Below are positions 26,356 to 35,011 of a stretch of DNA of 64,000 nt, piece by piece. This DNA comes from an uncultured Ruminococcus sp. GTDB taxonomy: Bacteria > Bacillota > Clostridia > Oscillospirales > Ruminococcaceae. The notes under the pieces are model-generated. The model was not told where the DNA came from. It saw nothing but the letters and a program-made list of their open reading frames with translations, and did not search any database. The DNA lies in contig UQDR01000010.1 in assembly GCA_900539835.1 (NCBI GenBank), positions 1 to 64,000 of the forward strand. The letters run 5' to 3'. The first letter of the stretch is position 1. The number at the start of each line of letters is the position of its first letter. The position numbers and the translations under genes are program-made.

Positions 26356-26877
26356 TTAAAATTCTATACCTTTTCTTGCGTGAATGCCTTTATCAAAAGG
26401 GTGCTTTAGAGCTTTCATTTCTGTAATATAATCCGCATTGTCGATAAAAACGCTGCTTGGGTTTCTGCCTGTGATAACAAGCTCAAGGTTTTCCGGTTTA
26501 TTTTTAATAAGAGAATCTATTTTTTCGGTATCAATAAGCTTCATATCGTAGACATAGGTAAGCTCATCTAAAATAAGCAAGTCGCATTTCTCTGTTTCTA
26601 TCAGTCGGAGTGCAATATTAAGGTTATCATTATGCATTTGCTTTATATTTTCAAGCTGAGCCGGAGTCATATTACTGACAAATCCATAATCTTCGGCATT
26701 TCTTAAAACTTTAATTTCAGGTATATTTTTTATTGACTGAAGCTCGGAGGTATCGGAGCCTTTTAAGAACTGAATAATAACAACATTCATTTTTGCACCT
26801 GCGGCTCTTAAAGCGAGGCCTAATGCACAAGTTGTTTTGCCTTTGCCGTCGCCGCAATAAACATGGATTAATCCCAT
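26356..26877 (-). CDS. cobO: Corrinoid adenosyltransferase (CobO/BtuR)
   Basis: This 173-residue CobA/CobO/BtuR-type enzyme transfers the adenosyl group of ATP to reduced corrinoids to make adenosylcobalamin. The P-loop GDGKGKTT starts at residue 9, and LLILDELTYVYD and a VITGRNP ending segment match the family. It lies 12 nt after cbiB; only these two cobalamin genes are here, so uptake and completion of imported corrinoid is more likely than full synthesis from this locus. Confidence 0.92.
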   Translation of the reverse strand: MGLIHVYCGDGKGKTTCALGLALRAAGAKMNVVIIQFLKGSDTSELQSIKNIPEIKVLRNAEDYGFVSNMTPAQLENIKQMHNDNLNIALRLIETEKCDLLILDELTYVYDMKLIDTEKIDSLIKNKPENLELVITGRNPSSVFIDNADYITEMKALKHPFDKGIHARKGIEF

Positions 26878-26889
26878 AGGCTACCTTCC

Positions 26890-27861
26890 TTAAAAAATCA
26901 AAAACAGAAATAGTCTTACCGCTGCAAAAACAGCAAAAAAGATGAATACACTGCCATAAAACAGCTGGTTTGACCAATAAATATCGTTAGCTTCGCAAGG
27001 TTTAACCGGATCTCCTATAGCCCTTTCTCTCATAATCATGCCATCGTAATATTCTTCTTTATTCAACTGGATATCCAATGCACCTGCGATAACAGATCTT
27101 GCTTGTCCTAAAAAATCAGGAGAGGCGGATGAATGATCCCGGTTATGTATTTTTCTTGCATTATTTTTATCGAGGGAGAGAATTTTTACATCAAGCTTAA
27201 GGATAGCAGCACCAATTCTTGAGGGAATAAAGCCGAGAATATTCCACAGTTTTTTTATTCCGTTTCCGAAATCAACATAGTCTTCTTTATTTTTTCTCGC
27301 TTCGTTATTAAGGATACATATGGTTTTATAAAAAACTGCGCCGAAGCCTCCTAAAACAGACATATAGAAAATAGGTGAAAAACCGCCGTTAACGCATCGG
27401 TCTGATATTTTCTCTATTGCAGTTTTAATTATTGTTTCCTCATCCATATCAAAGCATTCTTTTCCGATCAGGTATGAAAGTCTTTTTTGTGCGCTTTCAA
27501 GTCTTCCGGCTCTGACGTCACGCATTATTCTATATGCACTTAGGCGGGTATTTTTTATATTAAGCGTAAACCAGAACAGGACGCCTTCAAAAACAATTCC
27601 GATAACAGGGATAAAAATATATAACAGAATTATAAGGACAAGGGGAATTCCGGCAAAAATCAAAAGCATAAAGAACACCATTGCACTTCCTGCCATTTCC
27701 TGAGCTTTGGGGGTATCCTGATAATGGCTTTTCATAAAGCTTTCCATACGTTTTGCGGTGGAAATTATAAGATTTTCGATTCCGATAAAGAACCTTGGCT
27801 TTCCTGCCATCATATTAAGCACAAGACCTAAAGTCATTGCGGCGAGAGTATTCATAAGCAT
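26890..27861 (-). CDS. cbiB: Adenosylcobinamide-phosphate synthase (CbiB/CobD)
   Basis: This 323-residue integral membrane protein joins the aminopropanol arm to the corrin ring. Family landmarks include RLSAYRIMRDVRAGRLESAQ near residue 115, the SDRCVNGGFSPIFY segment near 150-165, and HNRDHSSASPDF. Hydrophobic helices lie at both ends. It is the first gene of a two-gene unit with cobO and has its own promoter. No cobalamin riboswitch fits in the short leader. Confidence 0.92.
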   Translation of the reverse strand: MLMNTLAAMTLGLVLNMMAGKPRFFIGIENLIISTAKRMESFMKSHYQDTPKAQEMAGSAMVFFMLLIFAGIPLVLIILLYIFIPVIGIVFEGVLFWFTLNIKNTRLSAYRIMRDVRAGRLESAQKRLSYLIGKECFDMDEETIIKTAIEKISDRCVNGGFSPIFYMSVLGGFGAVFYKTICILNNEARKNKEDYVDFGNGIKKLWNILGFIPSRIGAAILKLDVKILSLDKNNARKIHNRDHSSASPDFLGQARSVIAGALDIQLNKEEYYDGMIMRERAIGDPVKPCEANDIYWSNQLFYGSVFIFFAVFAAVRLFLFLIF

Positions 27862-27904
27862 AACTTATTCATTATCCTTTCGGGTAAAAATATATATCAG
27901 AAAT

Positions 27905-27933
27905 ATTATAACACAAGGCAGATTTTTATTCAA
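27905..27933 (-). promoter_or_regulatory. cbiB-cobO promoter
   Basis: On the minus strand TTGAAT (27928-27933) and TATAAT (27905-27910) are 17 nt apart, about 40 nt upstream of cbiB. Confidence 0.65.
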
Positions 27934-27994
27934 TAGCATATATATTAATTATTTTATCAGCTTTTTATACACATAAGTAAATTTAAACTGTTGG

Positions 27995-28023
27995 TTGAAC
28001 AAAGATTAAAAATATGTTACAAT
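27995..28023 (+). promoter_or_regulatory. Promoter of the histidine phosphatase-uvrC-folC unit
   Basis: TTGAAC and TACAAT with a 17-nt spacer, about 30 nt before the GTG start of the first gene. Confidence 0.6.
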
Positions 28024-28056
28024 AAAATCAATAACAAATAGAAAGAGGCGTAAAGG

Positions 28057-28599
28057 GTGAAAATATATTCCGCAAGGCATGGTGAGACCGTTTGGAATGA
28101 AAAGGATAAGATTTGCGGTATAACTGATGTTGAATTAACGCAAAAGGGTATAGAACAGGCAAAAGAGCTTGCAGACAAGGTTGAAAAGCTAAATAATATA
28201 GATATTATTATAAGCTCGCCTATTTCAAGGGCTGTGAAAACGGCAGAATTTTCGGCAGAAAAAATCGGTGCTGATATAATAATTGACAACCGTCTTTCTG
28301 AATGGGATTATGGCAGCTATGAGGGAAAGCACAGGTCTGCTGAGGGGTTTGCACAGGCTAAGACTGAATTCGGGTGCAAAATGCCTGACGGCGGTGAATC
28401 TCTTCTTCAGCTTGCACACAGGGTTTACAGTTTACTTGACGAAATAAAAGAGAAATATAAGGATAAGAATATACTTTTAGTATGTCACGGTGGTGTTTGC
28501 AGGGTAATTGAGACATATTTCAATGACATGACGACAGAGAGGTTTTCTCATTTCTTTATGGGAAACTGTGAGCTTCGTGAATATGAGATTCAGAAGTAA
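28057..28599 (+). CDS. Histidine phosphatase family protein (phosphoglycerate mutase-like)
   Basis: This 180-residue enzyme has the catalytic ARHGET motif (His8) near the amino terminus, the SSPISRAVKTAE arginine, WDYGSYEGK and the second histidine in VCHGG. The family includes cobalamin-pathway and nucleotide phosphatases; no substrate can be assigned. GTG start with an AGAGG ribosome site. It is the first gene of a rightward run with uvrC and folC. Confidence 0.88.
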   Translation: MKIYSARHGETVWNEKDKICGITDVELTQKGIEQAKELADKVEKLNNIDIIISSPISRAVKTAEFSAEKIGADIIIDNRLSEWDYGSYEGKHRSAEGFAQAKTEFGCKMPDGGESLLQLAHRVYSLLDEIKEKYKDKNILLVCHGGVCRVIETYFNDMTTERFSHFFMGNCELREYEIQK

Positions 28600-28619
28600 T
28601 AAGAAACGGAGAGCTTTTT

Positions 28620-30461
28620 ATGTATATAACTGATGAAAACAACCCAAGGCTGCCTTTTTTAAGGGATAAGACATCAAAGCTTACTTCAAAGCCGGGTTGT
28701 TATATAATGAAAGACAAGAGTGAGAAAATTATATATATTGGAAAGGCTAAAAATCTTAAGAAAAGGGTAACCTCTTATTTTCGCAGGGGTCAGGATCATC
28801 TTCCGAAGGTTTGGAAGATGGTTTCTAATGTTTATGATTATGATTTTATTGTAACTGACTCGGAATTTGAGGCTTTGGTTCTGGAATGCTCCCTTATAAA
28901 GCAATATACGCCAAAATATAATATTCTTCTGAAGGATGACAAAGGCTACAGCTATATTCGGGTATCCAATGAGGAATATCCGAGGATAACCGCTGTGCTT
29001 CAAAAAAATGACGATGATGCAGAATATATAGGGCCATACACCAGTTCATATGCGGTAAAGCAGGCTGTTAAGGAAGCTAACAAGGTTTTCATGCTTCCTA
29101 CATGCAGCAGGGTTTTCCCGAGGGATTTCCGAAAGGCAAGGCCTTGTCTTAATAATCATATAAAGCAATGCATGGGGGTTTGCACCGGCAGGATATCTGC
29201 TGAAGAATACAGAGCAACGGTAAAGCAGGCTGTTGAATATATAAAGCAAGGTTCATCGGAATCTGTGGAACGGCTCACAAGGGAAATGGAAAAGGCTGCG
29301 GAGGAACTGAATTTTGAGCTTGCGGCAAAGCTGAGGGACAGGATATCCGCCATTTCAAAGGCCGCAGAGAATCAGAAAATAATTGACGCAGACATGAAGG
29401 ACAGTGATATAATTGCTATTTCACAAAACAGCGAAATGGCTTGTGCCAGTGTTATCATGTACAGGAACGGCAGGCTTTTTGACAAGGCTGATTTCTTTTT
29501 AGGGGAAAAGGAAGATCAGGCTAAAATGAGAGAAGAATTCATTCTGAGGTTTTATTCCTCCAAGGATTTTATTCCTCGGGAAATTCTGCTTGATGAAGAG
29601 ATAAACGACTATGAGCTTTTACAGCAATGGCTGAGAGAAAAGTCAGGTCATGCTGTAAATATATCGACTCCCAAGAGGGGACATTTTTTAAGGCTGACGA
29701 TACTTGCTAAAAGCAATGCATCGGAATATTTATCAATTAAGGTGGGGCGTACCGGCAAAGAAATTACTGCACTTGAAGAGCTTGCAAAGGCTTTAAACTT
29801 ATCTAAGCCGCCCAAATTCATTGAATGCTATGATATATCAAATCTTGCTTCGTCAAACATGGTAGCGGGCATGGTTGTATTTGAAAACGGACGGCCTTGC
29901 AAGAAGTTTTACAAGAAATTCTCCATAAAGACTGTGGAGGAGCAGAATGACTATGCTTGTATGTGCGAGGTTCTTGAACGAAGATTCAGAAATTATTATG
30001 AGAAAACAGACGAGGGCTTTTCAACATTGCCGGACTTGATTTTGCTGGACGGCGGACAGGGGCATGTAAATACTGTTACTCCCGTTATAAGAAGTATGGG
30101 GATAGAAGTGCCTGTTTTCGGACTTGTAAAAGATTCAAAGCACCGAACCCGTGCTGTTGCAACGGGCGGCGGAGAAATAAGCTTGACCAAAAGTCGCAGT
30201 GCTTTTAATCTTGTTACTCGAATTCAGGATGAAGTTCACCGATATGCAATAACCTATCAGGCGGCAAAGCACAAAAAGACTTCATATCAGCTTGAACTGA
30301 CAAAAATTAAAGGAATAGGCGAGAAAAAAGCCATAAAGCTCATGACAGAATTTAAGACAAAGGATAATTTAAAAAGGGCATCTGCCCCAGAAATTGCGAG
30401 GGCAGCAGGTATAAATCTGAATGCTGCACAACAGCTTTCAGATATGCTTAACGAAGAATAA
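28620..30461 (+). CDS. uvrC: Excinuclease ABC subunit C
   Basis: This 613-residue nuclease makes both incisions in nucleotide excision repair. A GIY-YIG domain (about 20-100) contains PGCYIMKD and IIYIGKAKNL. A UVR domain (about 205-240), an RNase H-like endonuclease domain (with ECYDISN and LILLDGGQGH) and tandem helix-hairpin-helix motifs near the end (IKGIGEKKA) follow. Length is normal. Confidence 0.96.
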   Translation: MYITDENNPRLPFLRDKTSKLTSKPGCYIMKDKSEKIIYIGKAKNLKKRVTSYFRRGQDHLPKVWKMVSNVYDYDFIVTDSEFEALVLECSLIKQYTPKYNILLKDDKGYSYIRVSNEEYPRITAVLQKNDDDAEYIGPYTSSYAVKQAVKEANKVFMLPTCSRVFPRDFRKARPCLNNHIKQCMGVCTGRISAEEYRATVKQAVEYIKQGSSESVERLTREMEKAAEELNFELAAKLRDRISAISKAAENQKIIDADMKDSDIIAISQNSEMACASVIMYRNGRLFDKADFFLGEKEDQAKMREEFILRFYSSKDFIPREILLDEEINDYELLQQWLREKSGHAVNISTPKRGHFLRLTILAKSNASEYLSIKVGRTGKEITALEELAKALNLSKPPKFIECYDISNLASSNMVAGMVVFENGRPCKKFYKKFSIKTVEEQNDYACMCEVLERRFRNYYEKTDEGFSTLPDLILLDGGQGHVNTVTPVIRSMGIEVPVFGLVKDSKHRTRAVATGGGEISLTKSRSAFNLVTRIQDEVHRYAITYQAAKHKKTSYQLELTKIKGIGEKKAIKLMTEFKTKDNLKRASAPEIARAAGINLNAAQQLSDMLNEE

Positions 30462-30481
30462 ACGGAGTTGAAAAGGAAAAA

Positions 30482-31759
30482 ATGGACGGACAAACAAAGC
30501 ACATGGACTTTATAAACAGGTTTTCAAAAAAGGGAAAAAAGATTGAAAACCTTGACAGAATAAAAAGACTGCTTGACGCAGTTGGGAACCCGCAAAAAAA
30601 GCTGAGATTCATTCATATTGCGGGAACTAACGGAAAAGGCTCAATGGCGCAGATGTTCAGTGAAATTTTAATAGACGCAGGTTATAAAACGGGACTTTTT
30701 ACATCTCCTTATCTTATAGAATATAACGACAGAATCAAGATTGACGGTGAAAATATTTCTGACAATGAGCTTGAGGATATTTCCCGTGAAATAAAGCCGT
30801 TGATTACAGCATCAGAAAACTATGAGGACTTTTCTCAGTTTGAGATAACTCAGGCCATAGCTTTTGTATATTTTCTTCGTCACAGATGTGATATTGTGGT
30901 ACTTGAAACGGGTGTGGGGGGCTTACTTGACAGCACAAATGTTATTGAAAATTCTTTAGTTTCAGTAATAGGCTCGATAGCGTTTGATCACACGGAAATT
31001 CTGGGTGATACCATAGCAAAAATCGCATACCAGAAGGCAGGGATTATAAAGCCTCACTGTCCATGTGTAATGTCCGCAGGAAATGATATGGAGGCGGTCA
31101 GGGTTGTAAGAGAAAAGGCAATGGAACAGAAATCACAGCTGGTTATTCCCAATTTATATCTTTGCAGGGCTGAAAAGTGGGATATTTCCGGGTGCAGATT
31201 CAACTATAAGGGTGAAAGCTTTGAGCTTTCTATGGGTGGACTTCATCAGATAAATAATGCTCTGACGGTTATTGAGGCTTCAAAGCTTATGGCAGAAGCT
31301 TTGCCGATTACTATGGATAACATTAAGAACGGACTTCAGAAAGCAAAGCTTTTTGCAAGAATTGAAGTGATTTCAAATAAACCCTTGACAATTCTTGACG
31401 GTGCACACAACCCTGATGGTATGAAGGCATTGTCTAAGGTATTACAGGGAATAGAGAAAGGTCCGAAAATTGCGGTTATTGGCATGATAAAGGGAAAGGA
31501 TTCAGCGGAGGCGATAAAACAGCTTATTCCTGTCATTGATGAATTTATATGCGTTGATGGATATTATAACCTTGAAACGCCAAAAGGCGAACTGGCTGAA
31601 ATAATAGAAAATGCAGGAGGAAAGGCGAGCTGTTCTCAGCTTTTGCCTGAAGAAGCTTTAGCGGAGCTAAAAAGGCAGAATCCTGACGGGCTTAATTTAA
31701 TATGCGGTTCATTGTTTCTTGCATCAAGAATTAAGGCTTATCAGTTGGGAAAAGATTAA
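30482..31759 (+). CDS. folC: Bifunctional folylpolyglutamate/dihydrofolate synthase
   Basis: This 425-residue Mur-ligase-like enzyme adds glutamate to folates. The P-loop GTNGKGSMAQM is near residue 46. FTSPYL, ETGVGGLLDSTN, DHTEILGDT and DGAHNPDGM are all family motifs. It follows uvrC by 20 nt and ends with a short hairpin at 31769-31794. Confidence 0.94.
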   Translation: MDGQTKHMDFINRFSKKGKKIENLDRIKRLLDAVGNPQKKLRFIHIAGTNGKGSMAQMFSEILIDAGYKTGLFTSPYLIEYNDRIKIDGENISDNELEDISREIKPLITASENYEDFSQFEITQAIAFVYFLRHRCDIVVLETGVGGLLDSTNVIENSLVSVIGSIAFDHTEILGDTIAKIAYQKAGIIKPHCPCVMSAGNDMEAVRVVREKAMEQKSQLVIPNLYLCRAEKWDISGCRFNYKGESFELSMGGLHQINNALTVIEASKLMAEALPITMDNIKNGLQKAKLFARIEVISNKPLTILDGAHNPDGMKALSKVLQGIEKGPKIAVIGMIKGKDSAEAIKQLIPVIDEFICVDGYYNLETPKGELAEIIENAGGKASCSQLLPEEALAELKRQNPDGLNLICGSLFLASRIKAYQLGKD

Positions 31760-31768
31760 TAATGAGAG

Positions 31769-31794
31769 AAATACGACGTTTTTCGGTTGTATTT
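31769..31794 (+). terminator. Possible folC terminator
   Basis: AAATACGAC/GTTGTATTT stem (one G-T pair) with an 8-nt loop and a modest T run. Confidence 0.5.
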
Positions 31795-31847
31795 TAAAAT
31801 GGAATGTGTTAATATTATATATAAAATAAAAAGGAAGAGGATAATAA

Positions 31848-32696
31848 ATGCTTGGTCTTACATTAGAAGGCGGCGGAAGCCGCACAGTTTATTCCTGCGG
31901 AATAATGGATGTTTTACTTGAAGAAAAAATTATTGCAGATTATTTTATCGGTGTTTCGGCGGGAATTGCTTTTGGTGTTTCTTATTGTTCGGGACAGATA
32001 GGAAGAAATCTGATTCTTGCATCAAAATATATGAACAGCAAGAAATATTCAGGGATAAAACACATGTTTAATCCTAAAAACAGAAGTTATTATAATATGG
32101 ATTATGTTTACGAGAAGGTACCGAATGAAGAGCTGCCTTTTGATTTTGATGCATTTGCAGATTTTAAAGGCGAGGTTATTGCTACGGTTACAAACGTTAA
32201 AACAGGAAAAGCTGAATATCTGCCTGTGCCGAGAGATGACAGGAAGTTTACTTATCTTAGGGCAAGCTGTGCACTGCCTTTGATGTTTCCTGAGATTGAA
32301 ATTAACGGAGAAAAATATCTTGACGGCGGAGTTGCAGATTCAATTCCTTATAAACAGGCAATGAATTTCGGATGTGACAAAAACATAATAATTCTTACGA
32401 GGCCGAGGGATTATATAAAAACTGATGAGCCGGCAATGAAGCTTGCGGAAAGGGCATACAGAAAATATCCTGAATTTTGTGAGGCAATGAGAACAAGAGC
32501 GCAGAGGTATAATCGCTGTATTGAAGAAATAAAGCAGCTTCAAAGCGAAGGAAAGGTCTTTGTTTTTACGCCGAAAACTACTTTTAATGTAGGAAGAACA
32601 GAGGGAGATCCGGTTAAACTAAAAAGGCTGTATGATCATGGGTATAACCATGCGAAATGGGCTCTTGAGGATTTGAAAAGATATCTTGCAAAATAA
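31848..32696 (+). CDS. Patatin-like phospholipase
   Basis: This 282-residue protein has the patatin catalytic pair: Ser37 in GVSAG and Asp159 in LDGG, with the oxyanion loop EGGGSR at residues 7-12. The family hydrolyses acyl esters of lipids; this is the short cytoplasmic bacterial type (YjjU-like). It has no signal peptide. AGGAAGAGG precedes the ATG. Confidence 0.9.
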   Translation: MLGLTLEGGGSRTVYSCGIMDVLLEEKIIADYFIGVSAGIAFGVSYCSGQIGRNLILASKYMNSKKYSGIKHMFNPKNRSYYNMDYVYEKVPNEELPFDFDAFADFKGEVIATVTNVKTGKAEYLPVPRDDRKFTYLRASCALPLMFPEIEINGEKYLDGGVADSIPYKQAMNFGCDKNIIILTRPRDYIKTDEPAMKLAERAYRKYPEFCEAMRTRAQRYNRCIEEIKQLQSEGKVFVFTPKTTFNVGRTEGDPVKLKRLYDHGYNHAKWALEDLKRYLAK

Positions 32697-32723
32697 TACA
32701 TAATAGAATCGGAGATGTAAGAT

Positions 32724-33590
32724 ATGGCTTTTTTTAAGATAGCCGGAGCTGTTGTTTTTACAGCGGCAGCCGGGGTTTACTGCATGATACAGAACAGGCA
32801 GCTGAAGATTAGTGAATATGAAGCTGTTTTTGAAAATCTTCCTGACGCTTTTTCCGGCAAGAGGATTTTGCAGCTTTCTGATTTGCACACAAAAACTTAC
32901 GGTGATGATTATGACAATTTAATAAATTCATGCACGGCGGCTAATCCCGATTATATTTTTTTCACGGGGGATCTTTACAGCAGGAATGAAACAAATCTTG
33001 GGCATAAGACAGTGCTTATGAAGCGGCTGAGGGAGATTGCGCCTGTTTATTATGTATTTGGAAATCATGAGGCTGATACTCCTGAAAAAGCGGAGCCGCT
33101 TTCAGAAAAGCTGGAGCAATGCGGAATTCATGTTCTTCGGAATCAAAAGACAAGGCTTTATATAGGCGAGGATTTTATAAATATTTACGGCGCTGACATT
33201 GAAAGAAGATATTACAAGAATTCCGAAGGAACTTATTCAAAGCTTCCTAAGCTGACGGCTGATGAACTTGAAAAAATGTTAGGGAAAGCGGACAGGCGGC
33301 ATTTTAATATACTTCTTGCTCACACGCCGTTTCCGTTCAGGGAATATGCTAAATGGGGTGCAGATCTGACCTTTTCGGGGCACTGTCACGGGGGAGTAAT
33401 AAGAATTCCTAAGGTTGGCGGATTGCTGTCGCCGGAAAGAAAATTCCTTCCTGAATACACTAAGGGTGTTTATGTCAATAATGAAAATGACAAGTCGGCA
33501 AAAATGATAGTATCCACGGGATTGGGAAAATTCCGACTGCAAAATCCGTCCGAAATAGTGATAGTCAAATTAAAAACCAAAGCTGATTGA
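32724..33590 (+). CDS. Membrane-anchored metallophosphoesterase (YkuE-like)
   Basis: This 288-residue calcineurin-like phosphoesterase has one amino-terminal membrane helix (about 5-22). The metal-binding series is complete: LSDLHTK, TGDLYSR, GNHEAD, LAHTP and GHCHGG. Related proteins in Bacteria cleave phosphate esters in the envelope. It follows the patatin-like gene by 27 nt and its stop overlaps the open frame of the next gene. Confidence 0.9.
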   Translation: MAFFKIAGAVVFTAAAGVYCMIQNRQLKISEYEAVFENLPDAFSGKRILQLSDLHTKTYGDDYDNLINSCTAANPDYIFFTGDLYSRNETNLGHKTVLMKRLREIAPVYYVFGNHEADTPEKAEPLSEKLEQCGIHVLRNQKTRLYIGEDFINIYGADIERRYYKNSEGTYSKLPKLTADELEKMLGKADRRHFNILLAHTPFPFREYAKWGADLTFSGHCHGGVIRIPKVGGLLSPERKFLPEYTKGVYVNNENDKSAKMIVSTGLGKFRLQNPSEIVIVKLKTKAD

Positions 33591-33604
33591 AAGGAACTGA
33601 TAGA

Positions 33605-34981
33605 ATGTACAAGAGTCAGATAAGTAAGTATTTTGACGACCATTTTGATGAAATTCTTGCAAGCCTTAAAGAAATAATGTCCATTGACAGCACCTTTCAA
33701 ACACCGAAAGAAAATATGCCTTTCGGTGAGGGATCGGCAAAGGCTTTAGAGTGGGGAGCTGGCTTTGGACGGTCTTTAGGCATGAAAGTCAAAAACTTTG
33801 ATAACTATGCTGTAAGCATGGATTTTAAAGACGGCGACCCTAAGCTGGGCATTTTAAGTCATCTTGACGTTGTTCCTGCTTCTGAGGGCTGGCATTATCC
33901 GCCTTTTGACTGTACCGTTGACGGAGATAACATTTACGGCAGGGGAGCAATAGACGATAAGGGTCCGTCTGTTGCGGTGCTTTATGCGGTTAAGTGCATA
34001 AAGGATCTGGGAATTCCCATAAAAGAAAATTTCCGTGTTATTTTCGGGGGGAATGAAGAGGGCGGTTGTCAGGACATAGAATATTATGAAAAGCAAGAAA
34101 AGTTCCCGCCCATGGTTTTCACTCCCGACGGCACATTTCCGATACTCAACTGTGAAAAGGGCATGGTTCACCTGAACTTTTCCGGCAAATGCAATCTATG
34201 CGGAAAAGGAGGTCTTGAAGTTAAGACAATTAAAGGTGGGACTGTAATAAATGCGATTCCTGATAAGGCGAAATGTATTTGCAGAGGAATTTCGGCAGAT
34301 GAATTGGCAAAGGCCTTTGAAAAGATAAATACAGACTGTGACATTGAAATTGAAGACGATGAAGAAATTTCATTTATTATAACAGGAAAATCTGCTCACG
34401 GGTCAAGGCCTGAACGTGGAGAAAATGCAGTTACGGCTTTATTAAAGCTTTTGACTTATTTAGGCTGTAAAGATGCAGAAAGGTTGGCAAGGCTATTCCC
34501 TCATGGAGAATGCAACGGAAAATCTGCCGGATTGGGATTTTCAGACAAGGTTTCGGGTGAAATGACCTGTGCGTTGACGACATTAGACTTTGACGGCGAA
34601 AATTTAAACGGAGGAATAGATATACGTTTTCCGATAGATAAGACTTTAAAGGAAATTTCAGATATAATTACTGCTTCTTTAGAAAGAACTGACATGCTTG
34701 TTACCGATATTGACGGTATGGAGCCGCATTATGTTTCTGAGGACAGTCCGCTTGTTAAGGCTCTCCTTGAAGTTTATCGTGATGTCAAAGGCGAAGAAGG
34801 AGAATTCATTGCAGAGGGCGGAATAACCTATGTTCACAACACTGAGGGTGGAGTTGCTTTCGGCGCAGAGTTCCCTGACGAGCAAAACAACATGCATGGT
34901 GCAGATGAGCATATTTCTATTAAGACGTTTAAATACAACTTAAATATGTACGCTAATGCTATTGTTAAAATATGCGGATAA
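33605..34981 (+). CDS. Sapep/PepV-type Mn2+-dependent dipeptidase
   Basis: This 458-residue M20-family peptidase shows the metal ligands His86 (LSHLDVVP), Asp117 (AIDDKGP) and Glu151-152 (GGNEEGG), plus the SAHGSRPERG lid motif. PepV-type enzymes release amino acids from dipeptides in the cytoplasm. The frame opens at 33587, but AAAGGA sits 9 nt before the ATG at 33605. It ends shortly before the YfhO-like gene. Confidence 0.92.
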   Translation: MYKSQISKYFDDHFDEILASLKEIMSIDSTFQTPKENMPFGEGSAKALEWGAGFGRSLGMKVKNFDNYAVSMDFKDGDPKLGILSHLDVVPASEGWHYPPFDCTVDGDNIYGRGAIDDKGPSVAVLYAVKCIKDLGIPIKENFRVIFGGNEEGGCQDIEYYEKQEKFPPMVFTPDGTFPILNCEKGMVHLNFSGKCNLCGKGGLEVKTIKGGTVINAIPDKAKCICRGISADELAKAFEKINTDCDIEIEDDEEISFIITGKSAHGSRPERGENAVTALLKLLTYLGCKDAERLARLFPHGECNGKSAGLGFSDKVSGEMTCALTTLDFDGENLNGGIDIRFPIDKTLKEISDIITASLERTDMLVTDIDGMEPHYVSEDSPLVKALLEVYRDVKGEEGEFIAEGGITYVHNTEGGVAFGAEFPDEQNNMHGADEHISIKTFKYNLNMYANAIVKICG

Positions 34982-35011
34982 CAGATAAATAAAAACGACA
35001 AAAAGGAGGAT

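Noticed and set aside
27862..27994. Cobalamin riboswitch upstream of cbiB
   Set aside because: The leader from the promoter at 27905-27933 to the start is only about 40 nt, too short for that riboswitch, and no matching conserved core is visible.
30017..30025. TTTTCAACA inside uvrC
   Set aside because: An isolated copy in coding sequence shows that the 9-mer also occurs by chance; only the cluster in the dnaA-dnaN gap is called.
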